Part shown: positions 60,374 through 64,000 of the stretch, in pieces
How the letters are laid out: every line of letters starts with the position of its first letter
Numbering within the stretch: position 1 is the first letter of the stretch
Source: Dialister pneumosintes
GTDB lineage: Bacteria > Bacillota > Negativicutes > Veillonellales > Dialisteraceae
Direction: 5' to 3'
NCBI RefSeq assembly: GCF_001717505.1
Contig: NZ_CP017037.1
Span: forward strand, 721,001 to 785,000
DNA: 64,000 nt
Notes under the pieces: generated by a model
Databases searched by the model: none
The model's input: only the letters and a program-made list of their open reading frames with translations
Told to the model about the DNA's origin: nothing
Position numbers and translations under genes: made by a program

Positions 60374-61663
60374 TTACTGATTCATCGGATGTAAACTGGA
60401 GTGGCTCTTATTAAAGGAGTAAGCATGTACAATTTTAGTGTGTGGATAAAATTCTAAAGATAATTTTTGCTCTTCCGTCAAAGGAAAGTCAAACTGTGAT
60501 TCTATCGCCCAAGCTAAACCACGATTAATAACATAATAGTTTCCGTGATAGTATATACAAGCTTGCTTCTCTTCTAAATACACACCTTCATAATAGTCGA
60601 AACGAAGAATATAACCTATATCTAAATCAGTTACTGCCATCGTTACTGTTTGCGGTTTCTCAAAAGAATCCTGCATTGCATAAAGCCCCCTTAGTCCATA
60701 GCTACTAAGAAATAATGTCGTAATTAAAATAAAAGGAATACTATATAAAAATTTCCCTTTCCTTGATAATAATTGGATATGCAAGAAAAAATACCATGAA
60801 AATAGGCAAGCTGCTAATCCAATCGCGAATTGAAGAATCCAATTACTTAAATAGATAGCAGCAGAATACATATCTCCATCCTGCTCACCAACCAAGAAAA
60901 AGGCTACCCAGGCATGTGCTGCTAAAATAAGTGGGATATAATGTTCTCTCCACTGCCAACGATTCTTTTTTTCTTTTAAATCCTGTGGTCTCTCATTTAA
61001 ATTTTGAATCTTGAATCCACTATCTTCTTCCGGAATAGGAATATAGTATGTCCTCCCCGGCTGAACTATTATCTGCAATTCTTGACGAAGTAATTCGGAC
61101 ATCAGATCACTATAACGGTATGAATGACGCTGTTGCCAAGAAAGTTCTAAAAGGTGTCTCCCCGGTGTCAGCAGAATCTTCAATGATGCTGCCCCCGGTA
61201 AATTTGTTATAGTTTCTGCGGTAATACAAGCAAATTCTTTTTGAATACTTGTCTTATCAAGAGATAAAAGTTCCACCTTCTCTAAACGAAAAATGCTTTC
61301 TTTTTTACCTAAAACCAATACGGCATAATCCGGGTGATTTCTTTTCCATTCTTTTGCTTTAGCATTAATAAAAAATAGACTTCCCCATAATATAAAAATA
61401 AATACCGTTATAAAACCAATTAATGCAACAAAAGGATATAACGAATGAATCGCCATCATGAATAAAAATGCCGCCACAAAAATAAAAGACATCCCTATCA
61501 ATTCTGCTATCAAGAAATTTTTTAACCAAGAAGTAAATGTTTTTTCCCAATATTTAGATCGAACCATAAAAATAGAAACATACAATATAATAAAAAAAAT
61601 AACAATCGCTACTATGGTAAAATTCTCGATATCAAGTTGATTAATGTGTCTCATCCACTTCAT
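60374..61663 (-). CDS. Multi-pass membrane protein (429 aa)
   Basis: Unknown function. Two hydrophobic blocks (about 15-95 and 245-345) hold seven or so helices around a soluble domain with PGRHLLELSWQQRHSYRYSD, a carboxypeptidase-regulatory-like beta pattern. The C-terminal domain AVTDLDIGYILRFDYYEGVYL...IYYHGNYYVINRGLAWAI matches that of the neighbouring 265-aa protein. I start at ATG 61663, preceded by GGGAG; the open frame extends 36 codons into the upstream gene. Confidence 0.7.
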   Translation of the reverse strand: MKWMRHINQLDIENFTIVAIVIFFIILYVSIFMVRSKYWEKTFTSWLKNFLIAELIGMSFIFVAAFLFMMAIHSLYPFVALIGFITVFIFILWGSLFFINAKAKEWKRNHPDYAVLVLGKKESIFRLEKVELLSLDKTSIQKEFACITAETITNLPGAASLKILLTPGRHLLELSWQQRHSYRYSDLMSELLRQELQIIVQPGRTYYIPIPEEDSGFKIQNLNERPQDLKEKKNRWQWREHYIPLILAAHAWVAFFLVGEQDGDMYSAAIYLSNWILQFAIGLAACLFSWYFFLHIQLLSRKGKFLYSIPFILITTLFLSSYGLRGLYAMQDSFEKPQTVTMAVTDLDIGYILRFDYYEGVYLEEKQACIYYHGNYYVINRGLAWAIESQFDFPLTEEQKLSLEFYPHTKIVHAYSFNKSHSSLHPMNQ

Positions 61664-61715
61664 ACACTTTAATCTCCCTTGTTTTAAAACAATTATATAA
61701 AAATATTGTTCCCCT

Positions 61716-62513
61716 TCATCGATATAAGGTATACGACTGTACAATCTTAGAACGAGGATAATAAGCAACACATAAAGTCAAACTTTTATCATAGATTCTC
61801 TTTTCCAATATCTGCTTAGAAATAGTATTACTCATCGCATGGTTTATAAAATACTTTTCACCATTATAAACTATAAAATACTCTTTGAAATCATCTATAG
61901 CATACCGCCATCCATTTCCACGATGTATTCTCTTTTCTACTCTCATATTATTTGCAGACACCTGTATAATTTTTGTGGGTGTATTCAAATCGAGTACAGC
62001 ATTTACTGCACCGAGTCCTATATCCCCTAATACCACCGTTATCACCATGACAGGAATAAGATAATACCATTTTCCATATTTGCAAGAATAACCCGTAGGA
62101 TATACCCACATATATGTTATGCCTGCAACTAATATAGAAATTGCCTTAACAAGAAAAGAGACTATATACCAACGACTCCAATTCACCCCAAGCACATCTT
62201 GATAACTATAATAAGAATTTATAGAATCAGACAGCAAAAAAATGGTAATCATCAAGAGTAAAGTAAGATGTGCCAACTGTCTGCTTTTTCCAAACTGTTT
62301 TTGTGTATCAATGTAAGATTTTAAAGTACTCTTTGGTTCAGAATGGCACAATAGGATAACTATAAAAAAATCAGAGAGAATAACAATACCAACTATGAGC
62401 ATTACTTCTACTAAGTACCAGTAGAACGAATCCCAATAATTATAATTTTTAATAACTTTTACAATCCACATATTGCCTAACAGCAATAAAAAACTACTTA
62501 TATATGTTTTCAT
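61716..62513 (-). CDS. Membrane protein, paralogous C-terminal domain (265 aa)
   Basis: Unknown function. About five helices in residues 1-172, then a soluble C-terminal domain (KEYFIVYNGEKYFINHAMSN...YPRSKIVQSYTLY) that aligns with YHGNYYVINRGLAWAI...YPHTKIVHAYSF of the downstream gene. The two genes are therefore diverged tandem duplicates that differ in their membrane parts. Confidence 0.7.
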   Translation of the reverse strand: MKTYISSFLLLLGNMWIVKVIKNYNYWDSFYWYLVEVMLIVGIVILSDFFIVILLCHSEPKSTLKSYIDTQKQFGKSRQLAHLTLLLMITIFLLSDSINSYYSYQDVLGVNWSRWYIVSFLVKAISILVAGITYMWVYPTGYSCKYGKWYYLIPVMVITVVLGDIGLGAVNAVLDLNTPTKIIQVSANNMRVEKRIHRGNGWRYAIDDFKEYFIVYNGEKYFINHAMSNTISKQILEKRIYDKSLTLCVAYYPRSKIVQSYTLYR

Positions 62514-62576
62514 TGGTTTTGCTCCATCTATGCAAATCCTGATATTAAATCTTCATTAATACATCTTGTAAATATA

Positions 62577-63038
62577 TCAATGATTAGACACAAGACTTTC
62601 CTTATCTGTAGTATCAGAAAGTTGACTTTGCATCTTTTCATTGAATTTTCTTTGCACCTCTTCATTAAATTCCATCATATAAGCAGAACTATCATTTAAT
62701 ACATTCTTATGAACCAAATGATTTGGCAGATATGTATGAATAAAAGCACTATAAGTTAATATGAGCAACGTATTCCCTATCAGAAGTGCAGCAAGAGTAA
62801 TCTTCTTTCTTCCGGAAACATGTGGAAAATCATGTTGATAATAATAAGGTAGGATAGAAAACAGCGGAAATATACCAATTATCATTGCAATATATAGGGA
62901 AAAAGAATAATTTAAAAATCGTGTATTAATAAGCCAATCGCCCCATGCAGGAAACCGACAACTACTATATATCATAAAAATACAACTGCTATGCAAAAAT
63001 ATGTGGTATAAAAGATATTTTATTGTCTTATTTTTCAT
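62577..63038 (-). CDS. Small membrane protein (153 aa)
   Basis: Unknown function. Helices at about 8-25, 40-62 and 78-100, then a polar C-terminal tail of 50 residues (EFNEEVQRKFNEKMQSQLSD). Upstream gene of the membrane-protein run. It is first on the minus strand after the prophage edge. Confidence 0.6.
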   Translation of the reverse strand: MKNKTIKYLLYHIFLHSSCIFMIYSSCRFPAWGDWLINTRFLNYSFSLYIAMIIGIFPLFSILPYYYQHDFPHVSGRKKITLAALLIGNTLLILTYSAFIHTYLPNHLVHKNVLNDSSAYMMEFNEEVQRKFNEKMQSQLSDTTDKESLVSNH

Positions 63039-63225
63039 ATTTCTCTCCCACCTATTTTACTTGTAATGTATAACAAGCAATTTAAATAGTTCCACCGACT
63101 CTCACTATGTTTAACCTTTATAAATATAAAAAGATTGATATCTTTATTATAATATTTTGCTATATTGTTTTAAAAGTAAAAACTTTATGAATTCTTTCCA
63201 TTTTTTAATAATTCTCAATAAAGAA

Positions 63226-63260
63226 AAAGAGTAAATAGATAGTATCTACTTACTCTTTTA
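63226..63260. terminator. Terminator-like hairpin between the island and the prophage edge
   Basis: Stem AAAGAGTA-ATAGATA / TATCT-TACTCTTT (imperfect) with A and T runs on either side. It reads on both strands. The rest of the 63,039-63,335 gap is A/T-rich with nothing else evident. Confidence 0.65.
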
Positions 63261-63335
63261 TTTTTTATGCCCACTCTTCATATAAAAGCTATTAGAACTA
63301 CATCCAAATTTTCCTGTCACATAATTTATTAGTTA

Positions 63336-63662
63336 AAAATCGGAAAATATCATAAATTATTTAAACCTATCCGCAAAGGAGGCGAATTTCAAGCATCGCT
63401 TGAATTATTAATGGAATTTGTAGAAGCATGGCTCGGTCATAAGGTTGATGTTGAGTTTATTTTTAACAGAGATTTGCCACTCAATCAAGCGGATGCAATT
63501 AATAACTGCAAAAACTCTATTGGTGTTATTAGTAAAGAAACTGTCATAGCTAACCATCCATGGACACAGAATACAGCAGATGAACTGAAACGAATTAAAG
63601 AGGAAGAAGCACAGCTTATAGATGATTATGTAGAAGATGGTGGTGCAAGCGATGACACATAA
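63336..63662 (+). pseudogene. 5'-truncated SPP1-type phage portal gene
   Basis: The frame from just after a TAG (63333-63335) reads HKLFKPIRKGGEFQASLELL, then VDVEFIFNRDLPLNQADAIN and NSIGVISKETVIANHPW, which is the C-terminal end of SPP1 gp6-like portal proteins. Portal proteins are around 450-500 aa; only the last 105-110 residues remain and no start precedes them. The left boundary of the phage-derived DNA is therefore near 63,300-63,336. A downstream ATG at 63411 is the only start within the frame. Confidence 0.75.
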
Positions 63663-64000
63663 TGAGTATTGGCAAAAGCGATTTGAAGAATTAAAAGACA
63701 ATCAAATGAAAAGGGCAGAATTAACCAAAAGAGAAATAAAGAAACTCTTTAGGCAGGCTCTTAAGGAATCAGAAAAAGAAATACTTGCATGGTATCAACG
63801 ATATGCAGAAGAAAATAATCTTACTCTTCCACAAGCAAAGAAAGAATTAAATGCACGAGAAAGGAAAGATTTCCAGTTTACGCTCGAACAATATAAAGAA
63901 TTGGCGCAAAAACAAAATCTGTCACCGGAATATATAAAAATGCTTAATAATGCGTCTATGCGAGTAAGGTTAGATCGTAGTCAATCGTTGTATCTGAAGC
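63652..64000 (+). CDS. Phage minor capsid/head morphogenesis protein, 3' end cut by window
   Basis: Begins MTHNEYWQKRFEELKDNQMK, followed by a helical, charged region with KEILAWYQRYAEENNLTLPQ and EYIKMLNNASMRVRLDRSQS. This is the start of SPP1 gp7/Mu F-like head proteins that follow portal genes. The ATG overlaps the portal stop by 11 bp, as in intact phages. At least 116 residues are open to the window edge. It appears intact, unlike the portal. Confidence 0.85.
   Translation, partial: MTHNEYWQKRFEELKDNQMKRAELTKREIKKLFRQALKESEKEILAWYQRYAEENNLTLPQAKKELNARERKDFQFTLEQYKELAQKQNLSPEYIKMLNNASMRVRLDRSQSLYLK

Noticed and set aside
63408-63701. Minus-strand ORF of 97 codons
   Set aside because: It is the antisense shadow of the portal and capsid frames, which show clear phage homology on the plus strand.

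Overview
The window reads as a chromosomal segment of an AT-rich Firmicute. Gene content and order (frr-pyrH-tsf-rpsB, alaS-ireB-ruvX-DUF1292, clustered uvrB-uvrA-uvrC, gatC-gatA-gatB, yqeY-rpsU) are typical of low-GC Gram-positives. My impression is class Negativicutes (a Veillonella/Dialister/Megasphaera-like genus), but no 16S or other diagnostic gene is present, so the genus is open. Nearly all genes lie on the minus strand.

Layout. (1) 1-15,004: housekeeping genes. uppS (cut by the left edge), a small coupled ORF, frr, pyrH, tsf and rpsB form a translation/envelope cluster. Then come a plus-strand acyltransferase, a YhaO/YhaN-type nuclease-ATPase pair, the alaS-ireB-ruvX-DUF1292 operon, a nitrilase-family amidohydrolase and an NlpC/P60 cell-wall hydrolase. 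(2) 15,263-15,790: a five-gene plus-strand tRNA operon (Asp, Gly, Cys, a second odd Cys-like tRNA, Leu) with its own promoter and terminator. (3) 15,851-44,288: glutamine synthetase behind a palindromic promoter, yqeY, rpsU, HIT, NUDIX, dut, pnp, an LDH/MDH-family dehydrogenase, rpsO, rpmF, a PadR regulator, uvrC/A/B, gatB/A/C, ligA, pcrA, ppaC, a pseudouridine synthase and a C69 dipeptidase. Between the last two genes, on the plus strand, sits an unassigned structured RNA gene with a good promoter, nested stems, a possible pseudoknot and a terminator (about 41,886-42,006).

(4) 44,421-53,048: a defence operon transcribed hsdM -> rhuM-like -> hsdS1 -> hsdS2 -> prrC-like -> hsdR. It looks like a type IC restriction-modification system carrying a PrrC-like anticodon nuclease. 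It has two built-in variability devices: a 12-bp repeat encoding TELQ x3 between the two target-recognition domains of hsdS1, and a 15.5-copy CTTG tetranucleotide tract at the end of hsdS1. Gain of one tract unit, or loss of two, would fuse hsdS1 in frame to the third recognition domain in hsdS2. This is the most interesting system in the window.

(5) 53,338-63,038: an accessory island of poorly characterised minus-strand genes: a DUF4241 protein, a KTSC protein, zinc-ribbon membrane proteins, multi-pass membrane proteins, and two decayed paralogues (58,794-59,811 and 59,917-60,357). (6) 63,336-64,000: the edge of a prophage or prophage remnant on the plus strand, with a 5'-truncated SPP1-type portal gene followed by a minor capsid/head-morphogenesis gene that runs off the right end.
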